From contig JBOZIK010000001.1 of NCBI GenBank assembly GCA_051453625.1, positions 24,194,844 through 24,258,843 on the forward strand: a stretch of DNA of 64,000 bases, written 5' to 3'. Below, piece after piece: positions 38,150 to 49,629 of this stretch. The position numbers and the translations under genes were made by a program. A model generated the notes under the pieces. That model saw nothing but the letters and a program-made list of their open reading frames with translations. It made no database searches and was not told the DNA's origin. The stretch is from Welwitschia mirabilis (taxonomy: Eukaryota; Gnetophyta; Gnetopsida; Welwitschiales). The stretch's first letter is position 1. Every line of letters begins with the position of its first letter.

Positions 38150-39270
38150 ACAAGCATGAGAAACAAACATAATCATATAAAGAGATCTAGTCAGATTCCT
38201 CTACTTTCTCGTCTTCTGATTCTTCTTCTGATTCTTATTCTTCTTTTTCTTCCTCTTCTTTGACTGCCTTTAACACTGAGATTTCAGCTTTCTCTGAAGT
38301 GTCAGTAATCTCATACCCAGCTACAACTAGAGCTTCTTTCATGTGCCTCGTATGAGAGTTAATCTGCCTCAGATATGAAATAGTCTCGTTTAGTGAGGCT
38401 TACTTAGGAGAAGGAGATTTAAAGAATTTCTTAGATCCAAAAAAGATATGCATGTGAGATAACATTGCACATCTAATGGGTGACATGGATTGAAGGGTTT
38501 CAATCTTCAAGTGAAAACTGACTCGATAATAATAACACATATTTACAATTAACATAGAGTAGGGTAAAGCCCTAATTTTGTAATACTCTAACTAAGAAAC
38601 CATATTCTTTAGTATAATGACAAGGGCATCAATGGAATACCTAATTCCTAACAAGTACATTAAATATGTCCTATATTTGGAGGCCTCATCAAGATGACTC
38701 ATCAAAGGGAAGAAATTATAGGTAAAAACTAAGTGAAGAAACATGTACTTTGGGCTAAGCAAAGAAGTAGAAATAGTGTGCTTTTAGCTATGGAACTTAT
38801 CACAAATCTTCCATGTGACTTCTTCTTTATCTTCCATGGAGTCACGAGGAGGCCAAAAATCTTTATAGTCTCCTCTTAAAAGTTCAATAATAGCCGCAAT
38901 AAAGTTAGCATTTACTTTCATCTTCTTCTCCAAAGCTAGGGTTTCTAGGATACCAGTGTAAAGATCCTAAGNNNNNNNNNNNNNNNNNNNNNNNNNNNNN
39001 NNNNNNNNNNNNNNNNNNNNNNNNNNNNNNNNNNNNNNNNNNNNNNNNNNNNNNNNNAGCTAAATCATATCTCTGAGCTTTCTAAGCTATGAAATAGTAA
39101 CATATCTTTCCTAGAACACTGGTTTCTTCTCAAACTTCTTAGTGAACTTATCTTAATCATCTTTAGATATTTCCTAGTAGAAATAAAAAATATTTCTACT
39201 AGCAACCTCCCTTGTCATTCTTCTAGAAGGTCCCTTAGACATTGCAACCACTTGGCAGGAGCTTGAAGAT
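38150..39270 (-). pseudogene. ORF3 remnant, minus-strand element
   Basis: Counterpart of 54,080-55,109. The sense strand runs from about 39,245 ('MSKG..') to an acidic end near 38,190 where repeated Glu/Asp/Ser codons (38,200-38,275) match the acid tail of the sibling. Broken by stops and by an 86-bp gap. Function unknown. Confidence 0.7.
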
Positions 39271-39639
39271 AAGAAAAATCTAAGAAAAGCACTAGATTTA
39301 AAGGAGAAAGATGACTAGAAGATAATGAAAAGGGTTTGGACTCCACTTGTTTTAAAGAGAAGGCTGATTAGGTTTATTTTAGTAAAGGAATCGGGTTCAC
39401 CAATGTAACTTATACACTGTGATCCTATAGGTCTAGTTAATTGGTTTGAGTTTTTGTCAATCCATTGAGACATGGGTCTACAATACTATTAGGGTCTAGG
39501 CAACCAGGCTTTTAGGCCAGTTGACTGATCACATCTAGTTAACCGAATTATAGATTTAGTCGACTACCTTGTAATGAGCCACAGGATGATGAGATAACCT
39601 CTAGTTTATTTTAAAGACAAAGAAAATTATCAAAATTTA

Positions 39640-40960
39640 GAGATTTGGTAAAAATATCTACCAGTTGACAATCTGTACTAACAAAATTCATAGTAATATT
39701 TCCTTTTTTTTCAACTTGATCTCTTAAAAAATGATGTCTTAGTTTAATGTGTTTAGTTCTTGAGTGCTAAATAGAATTTTTAGAAATATTTATTATACTA
39801 GTGTTATCATATAAAATAGGAACCTATTAAAAACTTACATCAAATTCATTTAGCATTTTTTTCATCTAAAAAAAAAAAAGCACAAAAACTCCCTAGTGCA
39901 ATATACTTGGCTTCTGTTGTTGAAGGGGAGATCGAATTTTGCTTTTTACTTGACCAACCTACTAAGCACGATCCTAATAGAAAAAAATTACCACTTGTGA
40001 TCTTTCTATCATCCTTACATCTAACCTAATCTACATCACTGAATCCTGTAAGATTAAAAGATGTTTCGGTTAGACAAACCATAATTACATGTGCCTTTTA
40101 CATATTTAATTATTCTTTTTACTACTTGTAAATGTGGTTCTTGTAGTTGGGTTTAGTATCTTGTACATACACCAATACTAAAAATGATATCTGGTCTACT
40201 CCCAGTTAAATATAATAAATTTTTAATCATACTCTTATAAAGTTTCTGATCTACTGATTTTCCATTTTCATCCAAACTAACTTTACAGGATGTTGACATA
40301 GGAATGTTAGTTGATTTAGCATTCTTCAATCTAAAATGTTTAATTAAATCTTTAGAGGATGTTGATGTGGGAATGTTAGTTGATTTAGCATTCTTCAATC
40401 TAAAATGTTTAATTAAATCTTTTGCATATTTAGATTGAGAAACACATATTCCATTTTTTCTTTACCTAATCTGTAATCCAAGAAACATTTTCACTTTACC
40501 AAGTATGCTCATTTCAAAATGTATTGTCATAATTATTGCAAATTCTTTTGATAATCCTTTGTTACAAGCATTAAATATGATATCATCCACATAAACTTGT
40601 ATAATGATAAAATCATTTTTTAAATTCTTGACAAATAAAGTCTTATCTACCATTTCATGAATATAACCATTATCATTTAAAAAAGTGGCTAATTTTTTAT
40701 ACCAAGCTCCTGGAGCTTTCTTTAATCCATATAAACCTTTTTAAGTGTATAAACATGATCAGATTTTTGAGGATTAGTAAAACCTTGTGGTTGCTCTACA
40801 TATACTTCTTTATTTAGAGTTTTATTTAAAAAAGCACTCTTTACATCCATTTGATACATTTTGAAATTTTTAAATGCTGCAAATGATAAAAACATTCTAA
40901 TGCTATCAAACCTTATAACTAGAGCAATGCCTTCTATTTGGTTATAGCCTTGTGCTATTA
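39640..40960 (-). pseudogene. Copia RT and RNase H, minus-strand element
   Basis: RT piece 40,462-40,653 holds the intact catalytic box 'YVDDIIF' and 'FEMSILGKVKMFLGLQI'. Upstream, 'LYGLKKAPGAWYKKL' and 'VKSAFLN..LNKEVYVEQPQGF' are readable across frameshifts. Downstream, 40,153-40,398 reads the connection to RNase H ('DQKLYKSMIKNLLYLTGSRPDI') and contains a 69-bp in-frame tandem duplication. RNase H continues to about 39,640 with stops. Confidence 0.87.
40288..40425 (-). repeat. 69-bp tandem duplication inside pol
   Basis: Units 40,288-40,356 and 40,357-40,425 are nearly identical. Translated, the 23-residue block 'IKHFRLKNAKSTNIPxSTSxK' occurs twice in frame. The sibling element has it once (near 53,018-53,085). 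Confidence 0.9.
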
Positions 40961-41199
40961 ATCTTGCTTTGTTCTTAGTGATACTATTTTCTTCATCACA
41001 TTTGTTCTTAAATATTTACTTTGTCCTGATGATATTTTTATCTTTTTGTCTTTCTACAAGCTTTCAAATATTATTTCTTTTAAATTTTTGTAATTCATCT
41101 TGCATAGCCATCATCCATTCTTCATGGGATTTAGCTTTTTCAAATTTCTTAGGTTCTATTTAAGAAACATAACAAATTCAAGCACAAAAATTCTACATA

Positions 41200-42640
41200 G
41201 AACTCCTTGTATTTATCTTTAAGCTAACTGCTCTAATAATAGACCCTAAAGGATGATCTTTTAGCTCTCTAAAATTTTTAGTTATGACTTCTTTTATAGG
41301 AGTTTTTTTCATTTTTAGTGGATACTACATTAATTGTAGGGGTTCTTAGAGATATGTCTTTATCATCACTTGAACAAATAGGCCTTATGCCAACATCATC
41401 AATTTGCACATTTATTGATTCTCCTATAGTTAAACTTCTTTTGTTGAAAACACGATAAGCTCTACTACTAATTGAATATCATAAAAATATAACTTCATCG
41501 GCTTTAGGCTCAAATTTACTTAGATGTTCTCTATCTTTTAGCACATAACATTTACTTCCAAATACTTAAAATAAGAAACATTAGATTATCTTCCTTTCCA
41601 TAACTCATATGGCATTTTATCTATACCAGTCTAAGATAAACTTTGTTAATAATATAATATGCAATGCTAACAACCTCAGCCCCAGATAACTTTGGAACCT
41701 CCTTGTTATTTAACATAGTTCTTACCATTTCTTGGAGGATTCTATTCTTTCTTTTAACTATACCATTTTGTTGTAGTATTTTAGAGGTTAAAAATTAATG
41801 ATCGATTCCATTGTCAATGCAATACTTTTGAAATACATGATTTTCGAATTCACCACCATGATCACTTCTTATTTTCTTTATAGTATACCCTTTTCCATTT
41901 TGAATTTTTTTGTATATTTCAACCCAATATTTGTAAGTTTTAGATTTATTTGAAATAAATGCAACCCATGTATATCTAGAGAAATCATTAACCATAGTAA
42001 GAAAATATCATTTACCACTTAAACTTTAAGTTTGAGTAGGATCGACCAAGTCCATATGAATGAGTTCTAATGGCATAGTTGTGAAAACCTAGTTTTTAGT
42101 CTTATATGAAGATCTGATCTATTTTTCCTTTTGGCATGCATTACATAAACCATGTTTTTTAATGTTTATTTTTGGAATACCTTTAAAAAATTCTTTACGA
42201 ATAATCATTTCCAATTGATTATAATTAACATGACCTAAATGTTTATGCTAAAGCTCTAGTTAAGTAATATGAAAAAAATAACAAGGAGAAAATTATTGAT
42301 CTATGCTATAAACATTATCTATTCTATTTGCTTCAAGAATAAAATCACTAATTTTCTAATGCAAAATTTCACATTTAGACCTATCAAAAATGACTTTATA
42401 ACCTTCTTCATAAATTTAACTAATACTAAGTAAATTATGTTTTAAACCATTGACATATAAAACTTCATTTATTCTAGGTAAGTTACCTCCACCAATGCTT
42501 TTAATACCTTTGATTTTTACTCTTCCATTGTTATCAAAAATAACTTATCCTCCATCAAAGTCACTTAATTGTTTGAATTTGTATTTATCTCTCATCATAT
42601 GTCATAAGCATCTAGTGTCCAAATATCAATGAATGCCATT
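41200..42640 (-). pseudogene. Copia protease and integrase, minus-strand element
   Basis: Protease motif near 42,615 reads D-T-R-C-L-stop-H-M (family: DSGCSRHM), so it is dead. Integrase is better kept: an H-K-H-L-G-H and C-N-A-C zinc-binding pair (near 42,235 and 42,120), the first catalytic Asp in 'HMDLVDPT' (near 42,050), and a clean piece at 41,795-41,995 with 'MVNDFSRYTWVAF' and the second Asp in 'RSDHGGEF'. The third acidic residue is Lys in 'NGIVKRKNR' (near 41,750; family VERKNR). Confidence 0.87.
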
Positions 42641-43299
42641 TGAAATCTTAAAAGCTATTTGAATTAAAAAACTTTTTAAGTCATTAGATTTCATCCACTT
42701 AGTCCATTCAGATTGATGTGGTATACCTCCTTTTGGAATAAATATAAGTGAAAAGAAACTAACTAAATTTGAAAATAACATTAATTTTCTAACATTTCAA
42801 AATAACTTTGAATGATCTATTACGGAAATGATAAGTAACTTTAGAAATCAAATTATTTTTCTAAGTTACCTAATTTTGTTAACTTTGTAGTTTTTAGGGG
42901 ATGAAGCCAATACCTGATGTATCATAAGCCAGTTTCTGAATTCAAAGCATCTGTTCTAATTTAGATGAACCACTAGAAAATTTACTAACAAAATGAGATA
43001 AATCTGTTACCTCTAAAATGAGGTTGGAATTTTTAGATTTAATCTTTTTGTACTTCGATTCCATTTCCTCCTTTTATTTGGTGAGAGATTTTATAATATT
43101 GTTTAGATCATTTATGTGCCTTATCAACCTTTTTCATTTCAAGTATAGTTCATGATAAGTATTTTCTAGCTCATCTTCTTATTCCTTCATCACATCCAAA
43201 TGATCAGGTTCTAATGTGCTAGGCAAGTTCTATAATGGAGGCATAATTGCCATGAAGGAGAGTCTTCTATCTCCATTTGAATCTTAACCTGAACTACAA

Positions 43300-44288
43300 T
43301 CATCATTCTCATCCACATTATTCCCAGTTGTAGTGATTTAAAATGTCCTTGATTTTTTGTATTCTCTTTCATTGTTCAGGCACTCATTTGCTATGTATCC
43401 AAAGCCTTTGCATGCATAGCATTAGGTTTCTTTCCATGTGTCTTAATTCTTCTTGTACTTTGAGTGTCCCCTTCTTGTACCTCTACTTGGATTACCTTCC
43501 TTCTTCCTTTTATGCAAGAATTTCTTAAATCTTCTTGCTAGGAGAACAACTTCATCATCATCTAAGTCTTCATCTAATTTCTCTAACTTGTACTCTTCCT
43601 GTACACACTTTAAAACAATACCTTTCTTCTTATTTTTACAAAATTTTAATTCATTTGTTTTCAAATTACTCTAGAGCTCTCCTAGTACCATTATGATATT
43701 GTTGCTTTCTTCGATCACTGTGACTTTTGATTTAAATCTCTTTGGAATGGATCTTAGCATTTTTCAGATCACTTTTGCTTCATCTAATCTTTCATATAGA
43801 CTTGCTATGGAATTGATGATGTTGATAAGTTTGGCAAAGAACTCCTATAAAGTCTCCTCCTCATTCACATGAATGTCTTTAAATTTTGAGATAAGAATTT
43901 AGAGTTTGACTTACTGAACTGTGGATGTCTCTTCATGTATCACTTTAAGGATATCCTATGCCTTCTTTGCATGTTCACAATTTACAATCCATTTAAATTT
44001 TTCTATATAAACTACACAAAATATAGCATTAAGAGCACTGATATCTATAATAGCTTTGGATCTATCACTAGCAGTCCGTTTGGTATCAGGCTTTTGGAAG
44101 TAAAATGATATTATCATTGACATTGGTTTTCGCTAAAGTAGGCACCGTATATCCATTATAAATAATCTCTTCAATGTCCACATCTAGGGATCAAAGGAAG
44201 ACTCTCATTCATGCTTTCCAATAAGCATAATTTGATCCATCAAACATAGGTGGACAACCAGTGAAAAACCATTAGTAGGATTACTCAT
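43300..44288 (-). pseudogene. Copia gag remnant, minus-strand element
   Basis: Starts at ATG 44,288 (ATG AGT AAT CCT), the start the plus-strand sibling has lost. The frame is broken after a short distance. A clean C-terminal piece at 43,443-43,664 reads 'VLKCVQEEYKLEKLDEDLDDDEVVLLARRFKKFL', matching the sibling at 48,684. The zinc knuckle (about 43,379-43,421) reads C-Y-A-C-K-G-F-G-Y-I-A-N-E-C, with the metal-binding His changed to Tyr. Confidence 0.85.
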
Positions 44289-44334
44289 TTTGGGTTCTAG
44301 AATCTAGAACTGTTAAACTATTGAACTCAATGTA

Positions 44335-44346
44335 GCTCTGATACCA
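44335..44346 (-). promoter_or_regulatory. Exact tRNA-Met primer-binding site
   Basis: The sense strand reads TGGTATCAGAGC, an unchanged complement to the initiator tRNA-Met 3' end. It lies two bases from the LTR end. Confidence 0.9.
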
Positions 44347-44348
44347 AT

Positions 44349-45736
44349 TGTGGGATCGAGAATCCTAGAGGGGGGTGAATAGGATTCTAAAAATTTATTC
44401 AAGAATCTTCAAAATAAAAAATAATTTACTTAAAAAAGAATCACTGGAAACTTGTGCATGAAAACTAAATATTCTGAAAAATGAAAGCAATAGAAAGCAC
44501 GAAAATATCAATCAGTACATAAGTTTTATAGTGGTTTGGAAAAACCCCCTACTCTACTCTCAGTGATAAACTTTTCACCAATCTTAATTTGGATCTCTGT
44601 TAATCTCTTTTAGGTATTGTAGATTCACCTATAACCTTTACAAATAGACTTTTTCTTAAGGCTCAATTTTAATCTTTTGCAAAAAAGCATAGTAGTAATG
44701 AGAGTATGTCTCGATTCATAGGTATCACTTGATATTTAGCTCAATGAAAGTAATGAAGCACTTATCTTGAAGATGATATAAACTAGAAACAAAGGAGTGT
44801 TATGGATCTGATCTCATATGCAAAGATACCATAGATCTTTATTTTTCTTTAGTTAGAAATGCAATGCCGAAAGGGTACATTGATAAATCCATAAGATTCA
44901 AAAGTTTGGTAAAAGGTATGATAGTGATTTGACTCTTAGCTATATATAGTGGAAGACTTTTATGATTTTTACAAGTGAAAAAGCTCTTCTAATAGCCATA
45001 AAATGGATACATAATAGCTATAAAATTTGCATTCTATCACAGTCAGTTGACCCCTCATATGTCTGATAGATCCCTCCTAGTGCCATCACTTAAATAGGTC
45101 ACCCTTTTGTTCTTTTCGGTTCACCCAATTTCTTATAGCTCCATGTTTAATCGATCCTTCAAGATCTGGTCAACTGCTTATCTGGTCATCCACATATCTA
45201 TTCGATTGCCTGCTTGATCCTAAAAAAAATCCATTAGTTTTCCTATTTTAAATCTAGTTGATCCCTTAAGAATCCAGTTAGCTCCTTGTTGATTAACTGT
45301 GAAGTATTAATGCCTAGTTCTTAGATCTGGTCGATTCCTCAGATATCCAGTTGACCCCTTAACGATTGGCTAGAAAGTACTGGGTTCATAGTGCTTAGGT
45401 TTGGTTGACCCCTTAAATGTCCAATCAACCCCTTAACAATCAGTTCAAAAGTATTAGTGCATAAGTTCATAGGTCCAGTCGGTCCCTTAAATGTCTGGTC
45501 AACCCCTATAAATTTGGTTTATTTCTAAGTGTTCACTTCAGATGCATCGACCCCTTAGAAGTCTGGTCAACTCCTTAAGAGGATTATAAAACTTAATAGT
45601 TTTCAGGATCAAAATGTATTAAACATTGCTTTAGGTCTTGACCTATAAGCGATCCATGTTTTCTGCATAAGATATAATAAATTTCACTACACAAAAAACA
45701 TTAATTTGACATCAATTAACAAATAATAATTCAATA
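44349..45736 (-). repeat. 5' LTR of minus-strand SIRE-like element
   Basis: 1,388 bp, ending (sense) in GATCCCACA and starting TATTGAATTATTATTTGTTAA. The U3-like part (about 45,040-45,600) holds many copies of a GGTCGACC-like word, each in a variant of 'GGTCGACCGGACC'. A TATATATA box lies at 44,941-44,948 in the context CTTCCACTATATATAG (sense), shared with the other LTRs of the family. Confidence 0.87.
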
Positions 45737-46686
45737 CTTTCTGTATAAATCTTAAACCTAGTTACAATAATCTATAAGATCTAGTCCACCCATATTTTTG
45801 AAAGATAATATATACTCTAGCATACTCTAGTAAAATGTCAATAGCCTTTAATAAGAAGCACAAATAAGCCAAGATCTTATACATGGAACCTTCTCCTCAA
45901 GTTCCCAATAAAGGGCTTCTATCAAGCTCCCAAATCTAATGTCTTCCACTTCTTCCTTCTTAACTCCAACTTCCATTGCATACCCACATATTACCACATC
46001 CTTTATTTATAAGGATTTAAGAGGAATATTAACATGAAGGAATCCTCTAATATTAGCCTCTTACAGTTTTTATCATGAATATCTTGTAATCATAACATAT
46101 TCCATATATCTAGATTCCTTCTAAGCATAACATGTTTCTTATAGCTAGATTTCCTCTCAATATAATATATTCCTTCCTCTAAACATGCTAATTTAAAAGA
46201 TTATACATAGTTCTTGCATGAAAATTACACTTGATGGATTTTAGCAAATAGATTCCTAACTAAGACACATTCTTTACTTTTATTTTCTAAGAATGCTTTT
46301 GTATCAATCATATATGTAATTATTTTAAATAAGAAAATCTTGGGAATGGATGAATGAAATTACAAACCATTATTAATTGAACAAAATTTATCCTTAAAAG
46401 TCATCTAAGATAATACTTATAAAGCTTCCAAGGAATTGGAAAAAAAACATCCAATTGATCTTCTAGAAATTCTGACATATTAAAATATCTTTTAAAAATT
46501 CATGGAATACTAAGCAATGTAGAAGTTAACTTCTCTTATAAAAGGCATTAACTATTAGATTCATTTAAAGAAAAAAGATCAAATTCCATAACTTAAAAAA
46601 AAAAAAAAGTAAAGGTAGTCTAGGCTTCCCATTATTGATAACTTCATTATATGATTAAAGATATTTCTTTCACCTCAGATGAATAC
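45737..46686. other. 950-bp spacer between head-to-head Copia elements
   Basis: AT-rich, no ORF. Contains a 35-bp tandem repeat, (C/T)ATAA(C/T)AT-like units at 46,091-46,125, 46,126-46,160 and a partial third from 46,161. The rest shows no recognisable structure. Confidence 0.6.
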
Positions 46687-47978
46687 TATTAGGTTATTAT
46701 TTGTCAATTGATGTCAAACTAATATTTTATGTATAGTAAAACATGTTTGTATCTTATTCAGAATATATTAATCATTGCAGGTCAGAAGCTGAAATAATTT
46801 GTCACATTTTGATCATGAACCTATCAAGCTTTGATACCCTCTTGAGGGGTCGACTGTATATATGAGGGGTTGACTGGACCTAAGCACTATGCATTTGATA
46901 CTTCTTAGTTGATCGTCAAGGGATAAACTAACCATCTAAGGGGTCGACCAGATCTGAGCACTGAGGATTAATATTTTACAGCTGATTATCAAGGGATTGA
47001 TTAGATTCTTAAGGAATTAACTAGATTTAGAGTAGCATTCACCATTTATCAGCAAGGGATCGATTGAACTTTTATGAAATTGATTGGACCTAGAGCAAAA
47101 AACTATGTTGGATTTTTTCTAGACCGAGGAAGTAATTGGATAAAAATGCGGGCAACTAGATGAGTAGTCGACTGGACCCCAAGAAGTTGACTAGACATGG
47201 ATCCATAAGAAACAAGGGTCAACTAAAAGAATTTAAGGCTAATTAATTTAAGTGATGGCACTAGAAAGGGTTGACTAAACTTTTAAGGGGTCAATCAGTC
47301 ATGATGGAAATAGAATTTTTGTAGCTATTATCTCTATATTTTATGTTCATTAGAAGATCTTTTTACTTGTAAAAACCCTAAAAGTCTTCCACTATATTTA
47401 CTAAGAGTCAAAATCACTGTACCAATTTTGAATCTTTTTAAAATCATTCATTGTACTCATTATCATCTCATAGTTAACCAAAGATGAACCAAGAACTATT
47501 GTTATCATTGCATACTTGGTCGAGTCTGTTGCACTTTACACTTTCAGATTGTACCATCTCTTGAAGAAGTGCATCAATACCATTCTTGAGTTAAAGACTG
47601 AATGAAATCTATGCATTTTAGCATACCATTATCACCACTTCACTTCTTGTAAAAGGTTGAGACTGAGCCTTAGAAAAATCCATTTGTAAAAGTTACAAGT
47701 AAACATGGAATACCTAGAAAGAGTTTAATGGAGATTTAGATCAGGCTTGGATAGAAGCTAATCATAGAAAGTGGAGTAGGGGGTTTCCTGAACCACCATA
47801 AATCTTGTGTGCTTCTCATCAGTATTTATGTGCTTTCTGTTCTTTAGTTTTTTAGAATAGTTTCAATTTACTTACATAAGTTTTTTAGTGTTCATTTCAA
47901 GTAAAGCTATTCTTGTGAAGTTATTTAATTAAATTTTTTAGAATCCTATTCACCCCCCCCAAAGTTCTTCATCCTACA
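46687..47978 (+). repeat. 5' LTR of plus-strand SIRE-like element
   Basis: 1,292 bp, TATTAGG...CCTACA (the TG start has decayed to TA). By hand alignment of the first 160 bases, about 15% differ from the 3' LTR, mostly transitions. GGTCGACC-like words run from 46,850 to 47,310. A TATA-like ACTATATTTA is at 47,391-47,400. Confidence 0.9.
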
Positions 47979-47980
47979 TT

Positions 47981-47992
47981 TAGTATCAGAGC
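47981..47992 (+). promoter_or_regulatory. Primer-binding site, tRNA-Met type
   Basis: TAGTATCAGAGC, one transition away from the exact initiator tRNA-Met complement that the minus-strand sibling retains. Confidence 0.85.
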
Positions 47993-48043
47993 TTTATTAA
48001 GTTTTTTTAAGATCCCAATAGGTCTAGATTCTAAAATTCAAAA

Positions 48044-48940
48044 ATAAGTAATCCTTCAGATGATTTTTCTATTAGTTGTCCATCCATATTTGATGGATTA
48101 AATTATGCATAGTGGAAAGCCCAAATGAGAATCTTCCTTAGATATTTAGATGCAAACATTCAAGAGGTTATTTACCATGAATATACTATGCCAACTTTTT
48201 CTAAAATTAATGCCCATAGTAATACCATTATAGTTCCAAAAACCTGAGACCAATGGACTCAGACACTCGTGCTCTTAATGTGTAGTTTGTATAAATGAAT
48301 TCAAATGAATTATAAACTATGAACATGCAAAGAAAGCATGGGACATTCTTCAAGTAACACATGAAGGGACATCTACTATCAAATAGACCAAAATCCAAAT
48401 GTTCGTTTCAAATTTAAAGACATTTATATGGATGAGGAGGAGATATTATATGAATTCTTTACTAGACTTACCAACATCATGAATTCCATGGCAAGTCTAG
48501 GTGAAAGAATGGATGAGGTTAAACTAGTTTGAAAGTGCTAAGATCCCTTTTAAAAAGTTTGAGCCAACAGTCAGTGCAATCGAAGAAAGCAAGAATATCA
48601 ACGTGATGGCTCTTGAATAATTACAAGCTAATTTATAAACTTATGAATTAAAATTTTCTAAAGATAGAAAGAAAGGTATTTCTTTGAAATGTGTGCAGGA
48701 AGAGTACAAGTCAAAAAAATTAGAGGACGATCCAGATGATGATGAAGTTACTCTACTAGCAAGAAGATTCAAGAAACTTTTCCATAGAAGAAAGAAGGAA
48801 GGTGAGTCAAGTAGAGGGATAAGAAGATTACACTCAAAGTTTAGAAAAGATCAAGACAAAGGAAAAGAAATCCAATGCTATGCATGTAAAGGCTTTGAAC
48901 ACATGACAAATGAGTGTTCAAAAAATAAGATACAATAAAG
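48044..48940 (+). pseudogene. Copia gag, plus-strand element
   Basis: The family start ATG is ATA here (48,044-48,046), judged by alignment to the sibling. The following text 'SNPSDDFSISCPSIFDGLNYAQWKAQMRIFL' is a SIRE gag N-terminus. A clean C-terminal piece, 48,684-48,938 (84 codons), carries 'DDDEVTLLARRFKKLF', a basic stretch, and the intact zinc knuckle C-Y-A-C-K-G-F-E-H-M-T-N-E-C. Gag would package element RNA in cytoplasmic particles. Stops upstream make it non-functional. Confidence 0.88.
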
Positions 48941-49043
48941 AAAATCAAAGACATCTTCATTTGTTACTACATAGGATAATGTAGATGAGAATGATGATAA
49001 TAGTTCAAGCCAAGATTTAAATGGATATTGAAGGCTCTCTTTC

Positions 49044-49340
49044 ATGGTAATTATGCCTCCATTTATGCCCAGCACATCTAAACCTGATGATTTAGATGTT
49101 ATTAAAGAAAATCAAAATAAGCTCGAAGATACATGTCAAGAACTTTACATGGAGTGTGAAAAGTTAGTAAAAAAAATTAATGATCTAAACAAGATTATAA
49201 AATCTCTTATCAAAGAAAAAGAGAAAATGAAAACGAAGTACAAATTGATCAAATTTGAAAATTCTGAGCTTGTATTTGAGGTAGAGAACTTATTACATTT
49301 TATTAATAAATTTTCTAATGACTCAACAAAATTGGAATAG
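49044..49340 (+). pseudogene. Gag-pol junction coiled-coil segment
   Basis: A 98-codon open piece between the zinc knuckle and the protease. It is rich in Lys, Glu and Leu with heptad-like spacing (for example 'DLNKIIKSLIKEKEKM'), which suggests a coiled coil. SIRE-type elements carry such a linker here. The first residues 'MVIMPPFMPSTSKPDDLDVIKENQNKLE' match the same region of the minus-strand copy near 43,250. Confidence 0.65.
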
Positions 49341-49629
49341 AAGCTTGAAAAATAGAAATCAAGAGGTATTGGTTTCTTACCTTAGAGACCACAACATCAG
49401 TGAAATTAGGTAACTTGACAAAACAAGTTTATTTCTATAGTTATATGTCATTTTTATGGGAAGTCAGATCATTCAAAGTTATCTTGTAATGCTAGAAAAA
49501 TGATGTTATTTTCAAATTCACTTAGTACTTTTCCATTTAAATTTATTCTAAGAGGAGGTGTACCATATTAATCTAAAAGGACTAAGTGGGTGAAAGCTAA
49601 TGATTAAAAAATTCTTTTGATTCAAATAG

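Larger units (their letters stand above)
36216..45736 (-). mobile_element. Full-length SIRE-like Copia element, minus strand
   Basis: LTRs at 44,349-45,736 (5') and 36,216-37,705 (3'). The order on the minus strand is LTR, exact tRNA-Met primer site, gag, protease, integrase, RT, RNase H, spacer, ORF3, polypurine tract, LTR. Flanks are ATTTC (36,211-36,215) and CTTTC (45,737-45,741), a 4-of-5 target duplication. It belongs to the same family as 46,687-56,907. All frames are broken. Gaps at 36,463-36,472, 37,246-37,345 and 38,972-39,057. Confidence 0.9.
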
